21,243 nt of DNA, from assembly GCA_947178115.1 (NCBI GenBank), contig CAMWXF010000002.1, positions 1-21,243 on the forward strand, in the 5' to 3' direction. Source of the DNA: an uncultured Lachnospiraceae bacterium. Lineage in GTDB: Bacteria > Bacillota > Clostridia > Lachnospirales > Lachnospiraceae. Position 1 is the first letter of the stretch. Each line of letters begins with the position of its first letter. The notes beneath the pieces were generated by a model. That model was given only the letters and a program-made list of their open reading frames with translations, searched no databases and was not told where the DNA came from. This document shows, in pieces, positions 15,187 to 21,243 of the stretch. The position numbers and the translations under genes are program-made.

Positions 15187-16377
15187 TTATACATCAAACT
15201 CTATATCATAAAATTTCTTTTTCAGGTCGATTTCCGCCCAATCCTCCCCGAGCAGGCACTCCTTGATCCGACTGACAATGCACTCGGAAGGTAATGCGCC
15301 TGACTGCTTATGCAGCAAAAGAGTCTTCGCAATCTTCCCTCTGAACTCCTCCGACTCCGCCTTTTCCATCGCGCCCTTAATCGCCGAAGTTTCAGGTTCA
15401 CAATTTACGATACTGACTGCCTGTATCCTTCCCTTCTGTCGATCCCCGATATTGACGGTAGGAATCCCCATCGCCGGAGCCTCCGAAATACCACTTGAAG
15501 AATTTCCAATCACCATGGAACAATACTTCATCGCTGACAGATAGCGAATCATTCCCAGTGACTCTGTCAGATAAATCCGCCCTCTCCGTGTCTCGGCAAA
15601 TTCCTCCAGTCGTTCATTGATTGCCCTGCCCCCGGCGTCCGCATTGGCCTTCGTGATCAAATACCGATATTCCTCCATCTCATCCACTGCCTGAAGCAAT
15701 TCATTTACCTGTTCAATTCCGCTATTCTCTTCCAACGTCACAGGATGAAAGGTGACCAGACAATACTTTTCTCCTAATTTAAACTGTATCGATTCCTCCA
15801 ATTCCGATTTGTCGAGCAGCTTCCGGCTGAGAATATTTTCAACTCCGAGCGCACCCACATTAAAAACCCTGTCCGGATGCTCACCCAACTGGATCACTCG
15901 TTTGCGGTATACTTCTGTACTCGTAAAATGAAGGTAACTCATCTTCGTGATACTATGCCTGATCGCATCGTCAATCGCGCCTTCCGTCACTTCTCCGCCA
16001 TGAATATGCGCAATCGGAATCCGCTCATTCATCGCCGCAATACAGACCGCCATCGTCTCATATCGATCGCCCAACACCACCAGAAGATCCTGCCGGTTTT
16101 CCGCAAAAAAATGTCCGAAGCCTACCAGCGCATTGGACATAGTTTCGGACATTCCGACTGCACCGTCCTGCTTAGATAAAATAGGGATTTTTGCCGCGAT
16201 AGGGACTCCGTCTTCCTCGATCTCCCGATACGTTTCGCCAAACACCTTGTCCAAATGCATCCCTGTCACAACAACATTTACCCGGAATTCAGGCTCTTTC
16301 TGCAGTCTCAGTATAAGATTTTTCAAAAGACCGTATTCGGCTCTTGTAGCCGTAAGTACACATACATTTTTCACCAT
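15187..16377 (-). CDS. legG: LegG/NeuC-type hydrolysing UDP/GDP-sugar 2-epimerase
   Basis: 396 residues, a GT-B-like epimerase that inverts C2 of a nucleotide-linked amino sugar and cleaves off the nucleotide. Family blocks are visible in order: TATRAEYGLLKNLI at 9-22, VVLGDRYETM, HIHGGEVTEGAIDDAIRH, LVTFHPVT, and GNSSSGISEAP. The hydrolysing NeuC/LegG group carries HGGE..GAIDD rather than the pattern of non-hydrolysing WecB. Substrate is assigned as the diacetamido-trideoxy sugar of the legionaminic route because PtmE and LegB are present; UDP-GlcNAc (NeuC) is the alternative. The product, a 2,4-diacetamido-trideoxymannose, feeds LegI. ATG 16377 has only a weak ribosome site, in contrast to its neighbours, and is preceded by a roughly 105-base leader from the promoter at 16491-16519. 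Confidence 0.9.
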   Translation of the reverse strand: MVKNVCVLTATRAEYGLLKNLILRLQKEPEFRVNVVVTGMHLDKVFGETYREIEEDGVPIAAKIPILSKQDGAVGMSETMSNALVGFGHFFAENRQDLLVVLGDRYETMAVCIAAMNERIPIAHIHGGEVTEGAIDDAIRHSITKMSYLHFTSTEVYRKRVIQLGEHPDRVFNVGALGVENILSRKLLDKSELEESIQFKLGEKYCLVTFHPVTLEENSGIEQVNELLQAVDEMEEYRYLITKANADAGGRAINERLEEFAETRRGRIYLTESLGMIRYLSAMKYCSMVIGNSSSGISEAPAMGIPTVNIGDRQKGRIQAVSIVNCEPETSAIKGAMEKAESEEFRGKIAKTLLLHKQSGALPSECIVSRIKECLLGEDWAEIDLKKKFYDIEFDV

Positions 16378-16443
16378 AAAATATTTTCCGCTTCTTTCAT
16401 TCGGCCTACAGAAGCAAGCATAAAAGCACCATAGACGGTTTTC

Positions 16444-16471
16444 AAAAAAAATGTTTTATTCACGATAAACA
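16444..16471 (-). terminator. Weak AT-rich hairpin with eight-U tract in the legG leader (possible attenuator)
   Basis: On the minus strand TGTTTAT (16471-16465), a 5-base loop and ATAAAACA (16459-16452, one base bulged) are followed directly by eight T (16451-16444). The layout is that of an intrinsic terminator, but the stem has only one G-C pair and would be weak. It lies downstream of the promoter at 16491-16519, so it could reduce read-through into legG. It may simply be AT-rich spacer. Confidence 0.25.
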
Positions 16472-16490
16472 AAGTATAAATGCAAATATT

Positions 16491-16519
16491 ATTTTATTAT
16501 ACTATACTGATGAAGTCAA
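16491..16519 (-). promoter_or_regulatory. Sigma-A-like promoter for the legG module
   Basis: Read on the minus strand: -35 TTGACT (16519-16514), 17-base spacer, -10 TAAAAT (16496-16491), five of six consensus bases in each hexamer. It lies in the largest gap of the window (16378-16548, 171 bases), which is otherwise AT-rich and without an open reading frame I would support. The expected transcript start is near 16484, about 107 bases before the legG start codon. Confidence 0.6.
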
Positions 16520-16548
16520 GCAATGCCGTTTGAACGCTTATGCTTCTG

Positions 16549-17556
16549 TTACAGCCTGATCATCTCGTCCTGCTCATAATCCCTGTCCGCCTTCAATCCG
16601 ATTACCTCATTCCAGCGCATAGGTGAAATACCATTTCCGGGTCGCTTTGCAGTCAGATTCTCCTCCGTAAACACTTCACCCTTTCTGATATTCGTCCTAG
16701 TCACAATACTCTTTCTTGCCACATCCCGATTCTTCATCTCCGAGGTGGAAGGTCTCTTTACTCCGTCTCCCAGCGCCGCCTCTATGTTCCGGATCGCCTG
16801 CACCATCTCCCGTAGCTCCTCTGGCTCCAGGCTCGCCTTGTGATCCGGACCATCCATATTGCGATCCAGTGTAAAATGCTTCTCAATCACTACCGCTCCC
16901 ATAGCTACGGCAGCAATCGGAACTTCAATGCCCTGTGTATGATCTGAGCAGCCTACGGGCAGTCCGAATTCTTCCCGCAGAGTATTCATTGCTCTCAGGT
17001 TCACGTCCTGCATAGGTGTCGGGTACTCCGTATTACAGTGCAGCAGAGTAATCTCACCACTTCCGTTTTCCTTTAACACCCGAACTGCCTCCCTCACCTC
17101 CTGCAGTTCACACATTCCAGTGGACATAATGACCGGTTTACCGGTTCGGGCGATCTCTCGCAGATAGGGATAATTCGTAATTTCCCCGGAAGGAACTTTC
17201 CATACTTTTACCAGATTATCTAAAAAGCGAATGCTATCTATATCAAACGGCGTCGAAAGAAAAGTGATTTTCCGACTCTCACAATACCGGGCCAGTTCAA
17301 GAAAACTGTCAAATGGCAGTATCAAATCCTTCAGCATCTCTCTTTGTGATTTATCCATTTGCATATTTTTTTTCTGATATTCTGCCATCGGAGCAGATTT
17401 TGAAACCAGCGACTCCAGCTTAGCAGTCTGGAATTTGACAATATTCGCCCCACTTTCCTTTGCTGCATCTATCAATTTTTTGGCAAGTTCAAGGCTGCCG
17501 TTATGATTTACGCCCGCCTCAGCAATGATCAGCACTTTATTCGCATCCATATTCAT
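16549..17556 (-). CDS. legI: LegI/NeuB-type nonulosonic acid synthase (legionaminate synthase)
   Basis: 335 residues, standard length. The aldolase-type barrel domain spans about 1-270 with IAEAGVNHNG at 11-20, KFQTAKLESLVS at 41-52, STGMCEL, LLHCNTEYP and the metal/substrate block GCSDHTQGIEVPIAAVAMGA; a C-terminal SAF (antifreeze-like) domain follows with RKSIVTRTNIRKGEVFT. It condenses phosphoenolpyruvate with a 2,4-diacetamido-hexose (legionaminic acid) or ManNAc (sialic acid). The legionaminic substrate is inferred from legB and ptmE in the locus. ATG 17556 has AAGGG about ten bases upstream; ATG 17550 is an alternative. It sits 28 bases after the MaoC gene, and is separated from legG by the longest gap in the window. 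Confidence 0.92.
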   Translation of the reverse strand: MNMDANKVLIIAEAGVNHNGSLELAKKLIDAAKESGANIVKFQTAKLESLVSKSAPMAEYQKKNMQMDKSQREMLKDLILPFDSFLELARYCESRKITFLSTPFDIDSIRFLDNLVKVWKVPSGEITNYPYLREIARTGKPVIMSTGMCELQEVREAVRVLKENGSGEITLLHCNTEYPTPMQDVNLRAMNTLREEFGLPVGCSDHTQGIEVPIAAVAMGAVVIEKHFTLDRNMDGPDHKASLEPEELREMVQAIRNIEAALGDGVKRPSTSEMKNRDVARKSIVTRTNIRKGEVFTEENLTAKRPGNGISPMRWNEVIGLKADRDYEQDEMIRL

Positions 17557-17584
17557 TTTCGTATATCCCTTCCGCCTCTTAAAA

Positions 17585-17986
17585 TTAATCGAGCATTACT
17601 TTCGCATTTCCAGTAACGGCAACAACGCCATCTGATTTTGTCACTATTGTTTTAAGACTGACAATCCCTCTCTCCTGTGTAATCGTTTCCACTTCAACAG
17701 AGATTTCTATTTCCTCATCAAGATATACCGGTTTTACGAACTGAAGCTCCTGTGATAGATAGATCGTCCCTTCGCCCGGCAAATACATTCCGAGAACAGT
17801 AGATATAAAGGAACTAATAAGCATACCATGGCATACCCGTCTTCCGAATATAGATTTTTTGGCAATTTCATCGTCCAAATGCACCCCGTTAAAATCACCC
17901 GTAAGCTCCGCAAATTTCTCGACATCCTCTGCTGTCACCCTCCTCTTTACGGAAGCGCTTTGTCCAACGTACAAATCTTTCTTCAT
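17585..17986 (-). CDS. MaoC-type (R)-hydratase, hot-dog fold
   Basis: 133 residues from ATG 17986. The hydratase-2 signature is present: FAELTGDFNGVH at 25-36, with the catalytic pair D31 and H36, then CHGML. The family's usual Asn-Pro is Asn-Gly here. Length and fold match single-domain (R)-specific enoyl-CoA hydratases, which interconvert trans-2-enoyl-CoA and (R)-3-hydroxyacyl-CoA in the cytoplasm. The frame extends back to 18073, but that would run deep into the preceding gene; ATG 17986 starts one base after the previous stop and fits the family N-terminus. Its ribosome site is weak, suggesting translational coupling. Between an acyltransferase and LegI, a role in supplying a hydroxyacyl-CoA for sugar acylation is plausible (inference). 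Confidence 0.83.
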   Translation of the reverse strand: MKKDLYVGQSASVKRRVTAEDVEKFAELTGDFNGVHLDDEIAKKSIFGRRVCHGMLISSFISTVLGMYLPGEGTIYLSQELQFVKPVYLDEEIEISVEVETITQERGIVSLKTIVTKSDGVVAVTGNAKVMLD

Positions 17987-17987
17987 G

Positions 17988-18569
17988 CTATCGATATTCC
18001 TTTTCATATTCTTTTTCCAATTTAAGAATGTCTTTCTCTCTACGCCGTATCGCCCTGCAAGGTATTCCGGCATTCATTGTCCACGCCTCTAAGGATCTAT
18101 TCACCAAACTCATCGCTCCAACTGATGCACCCTCTCCAATAGAAACACCTGGAAGGATCACGCTCGATGATCCTATGATCACATGCCTTCCAATCACTAT
18201 TTCCCCTGATTGTACTTCCTTAAACTTTTCAGGTATTGTTGGATTTGTCATACTTCTTCCACTATAGTCATCACTCTGCGTATATAACGAGCATCTCTGT
18301 GATAACCCTGAATAATCATTCATCACGATACCGGCTCCGCCACTCAAATGACAAAACGCTCCAATATGGATGTTACTCCCTAATTTTATCTTTCCGATCA
18401 ATATACAAAAATCATCTATTCTGACATTGTCTCCCATCTCCATCATATCCGCCTGATAAATAGAACATTTGTTACTTATCAGCACATTTTTACCTATTTT
18501 GGATATTCCCAGCTCTTTTAACTCCTGCTCGCTGTAAAAGCCTGTATAAGTTTTTTTTTCGTTTCCCAT
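17988..18569 (-). CDS. LbH acyltransferase (hexapeptide-repeat O- or N-acyltransferase)
   Basis: 193 residues from ATG 18569, chosen because AAGGAG lies five bases upstream (ATG 18572 directly before it is possible). After a helical start (FYSEQELKELGI), hexapeptide repeats run from about residue 25 to 165: ISKIGKNVLIS, MEMGDNVRIDDF, IKLGSNIHIGAF, then GEIVIGRHVIIGSSSVILPG and IGEGASVGAMSLV. It ends in NAGIPCRAI and a charged helix. This is the maltose/galactoside-type acyltransferase group common in O-antigen and capsule loci, using acetyl- or another acyl-CoA. It could be the 4-N-acetyltransferase (LegH step), but it looks less like PglD/LegH than like sugar O-acetyltransferases. The stop is one base before the MaoC gene, so the two are likely co-translated. 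Confidence 0.83.
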   Translation of the reverse strand: MGNEKKTYTGFYSEQELKELGISKIGKNVLISNKCSIYQADMMEMGDNVRIDDFCILIGKIKLGSNIHIGAFCHLSGGAGIVMNDYSGLSQRCSLYTQSDDYSGRSMTNPTIPEKFKEVQSGEIVIGRHVIIGSSSVILPGVSIGEGASVGAMSLVNRSLEAWTMNAGIPCRAIRRREKDILKLEKEYEKEYR

Positions 18570-18613
18570 CATTACTCCTTCTCTACAACAATATATCATG
18601 CCAAGCGGTTTCC

Positions 18614-19528
18614 TCAGTAGTGCCCTGACCTACCCAAACGCCCCTTCCGATAATCCACAATTCCTCTGCAGGTAGCCTGCACAAGCTCCTTCTTTCCGTG
18701 AAGCAGCCACAACATACAACAAGCCGTCCTGTTAAGCGCATAGTAGACTGCAAACAACGGATACCGCACACCTAAATGCTGCCTGTTGCACAACAGCCAG
18801 TTACGGGCAATATAATAGGCACACAGCGGACTGTCCGCCCCCTTGGAGCTGGCTCCGACCTTATGATAGACTACAGCCTGTGGACAGTAATAAATGGCAA
18901 TTCCCTTTTTCCGCAGGCGGAAGCAATATTCCGTATCCTCATAATACAGGAAAAACCTTTCATCGAGAAGTCCTGCCCGCTCAATCACTCCTCTTGACAG
19001 CAACAGGCAGCACCCAGTGGCAAACCCGATCTGGCACTCCCGATCAAACTGTCCTTTGTCTTCCTGATTCAGACCGATATGGCGTACTTTTCTGATGATG
19101 GGCGATACCGCTCCCCCTGCCGACCAGATCATATTCCTATGGTCGCTGTAATAAATCTTAGGCGCAGTCACACTGCCCGGATGTCTTTCGGCACATGCCA
19201 TAAGCTGCGCCAGCATGTCTTCCTGCACTTCCGTGTCATTGTTGAGCAGCAGAACATAATCCGCACCCCACTCTTCCGCACAGCGGATTCCCATATTATT
19301 TGCATAGGAAAATCCGTAGTTATCGTCCAGAGGAATCGTCTCTATCCGTTCGTCTGCACCATAGCGCTCCTGTATCATCTGCATGGAATCATCCCGTGAT
19401 GCATTGTCCACGACATAGATTCTTATTTCATAAGAATCGTCCTTATCTTTCTGTACAAGAAGAGATTCAATACACGCCGTATTGTATTGCTTTCCGTTAT
19501 AATTCACCAGAATCACTGCGATCTTCAT
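18614..19528 (-). CDS. Family 2 glycosyltransferase, rhamnosyltransferase (WbbL)-like
   Basis: 304 residues from ATG 19528, with GAGGTG just upstream; an in-frame start at 19558 would add ten unlikely residues. The GT-A fold begins MKIAVILVNYNG; VVDNAS is at 39-44 and the metal-binding NND at 96-98 in LLLNNDTE. A later YYEDTEYCFRLRKKG carries the ED pair typical of WbbL-like enzymes that add a deoxysugar from a dTDP- or UDP-donor. The C-terminal 60 residues are partly hydrophobic and basic, fitting membrane association. Donor cannot be read from sequence. The gene is 44 bases ahead of the acyltransferase and 60 bases after the GT4. Confidence 0.88.
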   Translation of the reverse strand: MKIAVILVNYNGKQYNTACIESLLVQKDKDDSYEIRIYVVDNASRDDSMQMIQERYGADERIETIPLDDNYGFSYANNMGIRCAEEWGADYVLLLNNDTEVQEDMLAQLMACAERHPGSVTAPKIYYSDHRNMIWSAGGAVSPIIRKVRHIGLNQEDKGQFDRECQIGFATGCCLLLSRGVIERAGLLDERFFLYYEDTEYCFRLRKKGIAIYYCPQAVVYHKVGASSKGADSPLCAYYIARNWLLCNRQHLGVRYPLFAVYYALNRTACCMLWLLHGKKELVQATCRGIVDYRKGRLGRSGHY

Positions 19529-19549
19529 AAACACCTCATATTCACCGTT

Positions 19550-19555
19550 ATTATA
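19550..19555 (-). promoter_or_regulatory. Isolated perfect -10 hexamer upstream of GT2 (weak promoter candidate)
   Basis: TATAAT on the minus strand lies 22 bases before the GT2 start codon, the right place for a short leader. No convincing -35 is found at 16-18 bases (best is a poor AGCTGG-type match), so this is only a weak candidate. Confidence 0.25.
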
Positions 19556-19588
19556 CACCGGCCACCCATAAACCAGCTCAGAGGGAAG

Positions 19589-20734
19589 TCAATATCTTAA
19601 GGAGCCCCTTGGAGCGAAGATATCCTGCAACAGCCGATAATATTTCCTCGTCAGCCTTCCCTGATCATACACTCCAAAATCCATCTCACCGATCCTATCT
19701 GCGGGAGCCTGCATAACCCGAATCCATTCCTGCACATCATAAGGGTCCGTCACATAATTTGCTTTTCCCTGTGTCACCTCGGGAATACACGTCCTGTCTG
19801 CCGCAATTACAACGGTTCCGAACAGCATCGCTTCGATCGGCGGCATCCCGAATCCTTCGAACACGCTGGGAAACAGAAATGCTCTACTGTATTTATAGAG
19901 GGCGTTCCGTTCGGCATTTTCCACAAAACCGGTCAGCGTGATCTCCCTGTCCAGTCCTCTGTCCCGTATCTGCCGCTCCAATGTCTTACGGCTCTCCCCG
20001 TTTACGCCGGAAATCAAAAGTCTGCCCGGTAAGTCGATTTTTTGCTCTTTAATCTGACCCATAACTTCAATGATCGTGTCCAGATTCTTGTGCGGTATCA
20101 ATTGCGAAACCGTATAGTAATATTCATTTTCCGCAACACCGTACTTCTCAGACAGCTCAGTCATCGATACCATTTCGTCCGAATCTACCGTGATGGGATT
20201 ATAGATCGTCGTAATCTTCTCCGGCTTCACATGATACCTGTCCATGATATCCGCCCGTACCCAGTCGGATATCGCCACGATATGCTTGGAAAAATGCACA
20301 TCCAGCCTCCAGCACAATCTGGAATATGCGATCTCATGGAACGGATGATATTCCGGATAATGTGCGGCCTGCAGATCATGAATTACATTTATATAAGTGA
20401 TCCCGCCGTTGAAAAGGGGACGGCAGTACACCGGAATAAAACACTTGCGGATATGATTTCTGCGTAACAATCTGTTCTGGCAGAAAAACTGCCAGAGGAT
20501 ACGCCTCGCGATATTCGCGGATTCTACATTGGCCTCCAGCAGAGAAATTCTCTCATCTTTCGCATAATGCGCAAGCGAGTCTTTGTTATCTTTTGATACA
20601 AGCAGGGTAAAATGGTAGTCCTCTTCAAGCCGCAGAAAACCATCCAACAAATTTCTGATATAAAATTCAGTTCCGCCTACCTGTCTGGGTCTGAGCCATA
20701 ACAGATCAATCGCTATTTCCATTCTGTCAGACAT
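19589..20734 (-). CDS. Glycosyltransferase family 4 (GT-B, mannosyltransferase-like)
   Basis: 381 residues from ATG 20734. The open frame extends to 20794, but GGAGAG just before ATG 20734 and the overlap with the preceding gene favour the shorter form; ATG 20722 is too far from a ribosome site. The acceptor domain has RPRQVGGTEFYIRNLL near the start (a GT4 glycine loop) and VIHDLQAAHYP; the donor domain begins YYYTVSQLIPHKN, and the E-x7-E motif is E293/E301 in FEGFGMPPIEAM. This is the retaining GT4 set, often using GDP-Man or UDP-sugars. It overlaps the DUF2304 gene by 8 bases. Confidence 0.9.
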   Translation of the reverse strand: MSDRMEIAIDLLWLRPRQVGGTEFYIRNLLDGFLRLEEDYHFTLLVSKDNKDSLAHYAKDERISLLEANVESANIARRILWQFFCQNRLLRRNHIRKCFIPVYCRPLFNGGITYINVIHDLQAAHYPEYHPFHEIAYSRLCWRLDVHFSKHIVAISDWVRADIMDRYHVKPEKITTIYNPITVDSDEMVSMTELSEKYGVAENEYYYTVSQLIPHKNLDTIIEVMGQIKEQKIDLPGRLLISGVNGESRKTLERQIRDRGLDREITLTGFVENAERNALYKYSRAFLFPSVFEGFGMPPIEAMLFGTVVIAADRTCIPEVTQGKANYVTDPYDVQEWIRVMQAPADRIGEMDFGVYDQGRLTRKYYRLLQDIFAPRGSLRY

Positions 20735-21113
20735 CTCTCTCCTCGCCCTCACCGTCACTATGCCCATCCTCCAGCTCCCGAATTCTCTTATCAAGGATAC
20801 CGATCTCCTGAACCAGTGTTCTGATCTTCATGTTCTGTCTGGATGCGATGGAAGTCAGCGCCATCAGGATCATAAGCATAAACCCGATTGCGATAATAAA
20901 CAGACCGTTCATGTTACTCTGAATGCCGAATAGACGTATGATACGCTGCAGCATTTCCGGAAAGATTACGAGCACTCCCATCACTACGCCCGCCAAAAGC
21001 CACAGAAGTGTATATTTTAAGTTCAACGCTCTGTTTTTCAGAAAATACAATATGATAATAAAAAAGCATATAACCGCAATGATCAGTGTAATACGCAGAG
21101 TGGACGGAATCAT
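20727..21113 (-). CDS. DUF2304 family small membrane protein
   Basis: 128 residues: three hydrophobic segments (about 5-25, 32-52 and 69-88) then a charged, heptad-like tail (about 95-122) that looks like a coiled coil. This is the DUF2304 pattern; these proteins typically follow a polyprenyl-phosphate glycosyltransferase gene and are thought to act with it at the membrane, though their biochemical role is not established. That pairing is seen here: the upstream GT2 stop overlaps this start as ATGA. The gene has strong ties to the GT4 that follows, overlapping it by 8 bases. Confidence 0.85.
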   Translation of the reverse strand: MIPSTLRITLIIAVICFFIIILYFLKNRALNLKYTLLWLLAGVVMGVLVIFPEMLQRIIRLFGIQSNMNGLFIIAIGFMLMILMALTSIASRQNMKIRTLVQEIGILDKRIRELEDGHSDGEGEERDV

Positions 21114-21243
21114 CTCTTAGCCCTCCTAAAGCCATAGCTTAACCGGCAGATAAGAATCGCCAGTGTCACCTTAACCATATAATAGACGGATTTGCGCAGC
21201 GTGATGGAACTGGTTCCGCTTTCCCGCGCCCGCATCCTGACCG
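21110..21243 (-). CDS. Family 2 glycosyltransferase, polyprenyl-phosphate type (C-terminal 43 residues only)
   Basis: The frame is open from the right edge and ends at TGA 21112-21110. Only the last 43 residues are seen: an RARESGTSSI segment, a KSVYYMVKV stretch and a hydrophobic then basic end. The pattern ERxxGxSxIxxxKSxYYMxKV is what I expect at the C-terminus of dolichyl/undecaprenyl-phosphate GT2 enzymes paired with DUF2304 proteins. The catalytic domain is outside the window. ATGA overlap with the next gene supports an operon extending beyond the right edge. Confidence 0.75.
   Translation of the reverse strand, partial: VRMRARESGTSSITLRKSVYYMVKVTLAILICRLSYGFRRAKR

Noticed and set aside
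18003..18073. Upstream starts for the MaoC gene (GTG/ATG up to 18073, ATG 18007)
   Set aside because: They would overlap the acyltransferase gene by up to 86 bases and add residues not expected for the family; ATG 17986 begins one base after the previous stop.
1..21243. Mobile elements, CRISPR arrays, tRNA or rRNA genes
   Set aside because: No transposase or integrase frames, no regular repeats with spacers, and no gaps large enough; the whole window is accounted for by glycan genes.

Overview
All genes in this 21 kb window read on the minus strand, so transcription runs from high to low coordinates. It is a compact surface-glycan locus: 20 genes (two cut by the window edges), no gap above about 170 bases, several ATGA-type overlaps, and no rRNA, tRNA, insertion sequence or CRISPR array seen. 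Strong GGAGG-type ribosome sites, sigma-A-like promoters and a DUF2304/family-2 glycosyltransferase pair suggest a Firmicute, most likely a clostridium of the Lachnospiraceae type. That assignment is an inference; no marker gene is present.

Layout in transcription order. (1) 21243-18614: the end of a polyprenyl-phosphate-type GT2, a DUF2304 membrane protein, a GT4 and a rhamnosyltransferase-like GT2. (2) 18569-16549: a left-handed beta-helix acyltransferase, a MaoC-type hydratase and a NeuB-family nonulosonate synthase (LegI). (3) After a 171-base gap with a promoter, 16377-12361: a hydrolysing 2-epimerase (LegG/NeuC type), two adjacent Gfo/Idh/MocA proteins and a CMP-sugar synthetase (LegF type). 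(4) After a second promoter, 12311-8949: an unusual GT-B-like protein with HP and S/T motifs and an AsnB-type amidotransferase. (5) After a third promoter, 8846-1: a GT4, a WbpB/WbpD/WbpE-like trio, PtmE, LegB, a PglK/MsbA-like ABC exporter, and a partial capsule-type protein running off the left edge.

The genes suggest two activated sugars. PtmE, LegB, LegG, LegI and LegF are five steps of the CMP-legionaminic acid route known from Campylobacter. The WbpB/E/D trio would make a UDP-2,3-diacetamido-2,3-dideoxyuronic acid, which the AsnB-like enzyme could amidate. The glycosyltransferases would assemble these on a lipid carrier and the ABC protein would flip the product. No dedicated LegC aminotransferase, clear LegH, or UDP-GlcNAc 6-dehydrogenase is visible.

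The most notable points are a Gfo/Idh paralogue that has lost the usual catalytic Lys and His, a MaoC hydratase beside an acyltransferase (suggesting a 3-hydroxyacyl decoration), an unrecognised GT-B-like protein that could be the nonulosonate transferase, and internal promoters that divide the locus into functional modules.
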